A stretch of DNA of 14,241 nucleotides from Duncaniella sp. Its GTDB lineage: Bacteria; Bacteroidota; Bacteroidia; Bacteroidales; Muribaculaceae. The translations under genes and the position numbers were made by a program. The notes beneath the pieces are model-generated. The model saw only the letters and a list, made by a program, of their open reading frames with translations. It was not told where the DNA came from and made no database searches. Positions 13,983 to 14,241 of this stretch are shown one piece after another. Positions within the stretch are counted from its first letter, which is position 1. The number at the start of each line of letters is the position of its first letter. The DNA is taken from assembly GCA_022511285.1 (NCBI GenBank), contig JAFLRW010000018.1:2799-17039 (forward strand), written 5' to 3'.

Positions 13983-14241
13983 TCAGTCCTTTTCTATATA
14001 TGTGTATCCATACAGTCCGGAGCGATAATTGCTCAGAAATTCGCGCCCCTCCTCGGGAGATATCTTGCCATCTTTCATCGCCGCAGTAACCCACGCCTCG
14101 ACATTGCGCACCAGTTTCTTAGGATTATACTGCACATAGTCAAGCACATCGGCCACCGTCTCGCCATCTATGATGCGGTCAATTTCATAACGGTCTTTAT
14201 AGACGGATATATGCACCGCAGTGGTATCGCCGAAGAGATTT
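13983..14241 (-). CDS. speA: Biosynthetic arginine decarboxylase, C-terminal fragment (cut by window edge)
   Basis: The reading frame stays open to the end of the window and gives NLFGDTTAVHISVYKDRYEI, then DGETVADVL, VQYNPKKLVR, and ends RSGLYGYTYIEKD. This is the C-terminal tail of SpeA, the large PLP-dependent enzyme (about 630 residues) that decarboxylates arginine to agmatine, the first step of the agmatine route to polyamines. Only about 85 residues lie here; the PLP-binding domain is outside, so activity cannot be judged. The apparent start at 14216 is an internal GTG codon (Val). Its TGA is 2 nt before the truA GTG, so the two genes are likely coupled. Confidence 0.85.
   Translation of the reverse strand, partial: NLFGDTTAVHISVYKDRYEIDRIIDGETVADVLDYVQYNPKKLVRNVEAWVTAAMKDGKISPEEGREFLSNYRSGLYGYTYIEKD

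Noticed and set aside
13228..14094. Longer TruA reading frame starting at 14094
   Set aside because: The first 38 residues overlap the well-conserved SpeA C-terminus in another frame and do not resemble TruA. The GTG at 13980 fits family length and has a ribosome site.
13983..14216. Stand-alone 77-residue protein
   Set aside because: The frame continues to the window edge with SpeA-like residues (NLFGDTTAVH). The apparent start is an internal GTG.
1..14241. CRISPR array, toxin-antitoxin, phage or defence island
   Set aside because: No regularly spaced repeats, and no nuclease, transposase, integrase or phage-structural motifs. All sizeable genes have housekeeping, metabolic or surface roles.

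Overview
The window looks like chromosomal DNA from a gut-type Bacteroidales bacterium. Muribaculaceae is my best guess, by inference. The support is Bacteroidetes-style promoters (TTTG ... TAnnTTTG), few Shine-Dalgarno sites, a Bacteroidetes-type MiaB and SpeA, two secreted proteins with type IX secretion (T9SS)-like C-termini, and a GH105 pectin-type hydrolase. No tRNA, rRNA, CRISPR array, transposase or phage gene was seen.

Layout, left to right. (1) 1-976, + strand: the 3' part of a GH105 unsaturated rhamnogalacturonyl hydrolase, cut by the window edge. It converges on (2), a minus-strand pair: a small single-pass membrane protein (2647-3003) followed by a succinate/acetate CoA-transferase (1094-2596). 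A perfect 22-bp inverted repeat lies between the two convergent units. (3) A divergent intergenic region (3004-3092) holds a perfect 12-bp-arm palindrome carrying a -7 promoter box on each strand. It leads right into (4), a tightly packed + strand operon: miaB, tilS (1-nt overlap) and a small HMA/AraC fusion regulator (17-nt overlap). (5) 6330-12009, minus strand: two large secreted modular proteins 4 nt apart, behind a recognisable promoter and a probable upstream terminator. One is built of jelly-roll and Fn3-like units, with one ~355-residue unit duplicated. The other has PKD-like and BACON-like domains. (6) 12134-14241, minus strand: the 3' end of speA, truA (2 nt after speA, GTG start) and an AT-rich membrane acyltransferase.

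How they fit together: miaB and tilS are both tRNA anticodon-loop modification genes, and truA is a third on the far side of the window. The HMA/AraC protein sharing the miaB-tilS transcript is the most intriguing association, because a putative metal-binding regulator is translated with a radical-SAM Fe-S enzyme. The two T9SS-type proteins are probably co-expressed cell-surface or secreted adhesin/glycan-binding proteins. I see no clear novel defence or mobile system. The notable points are the regulator fusion, the mirror-image promoter palindrome, the internal duplication in the large protein, and the compositionally distinct acyltransferase.
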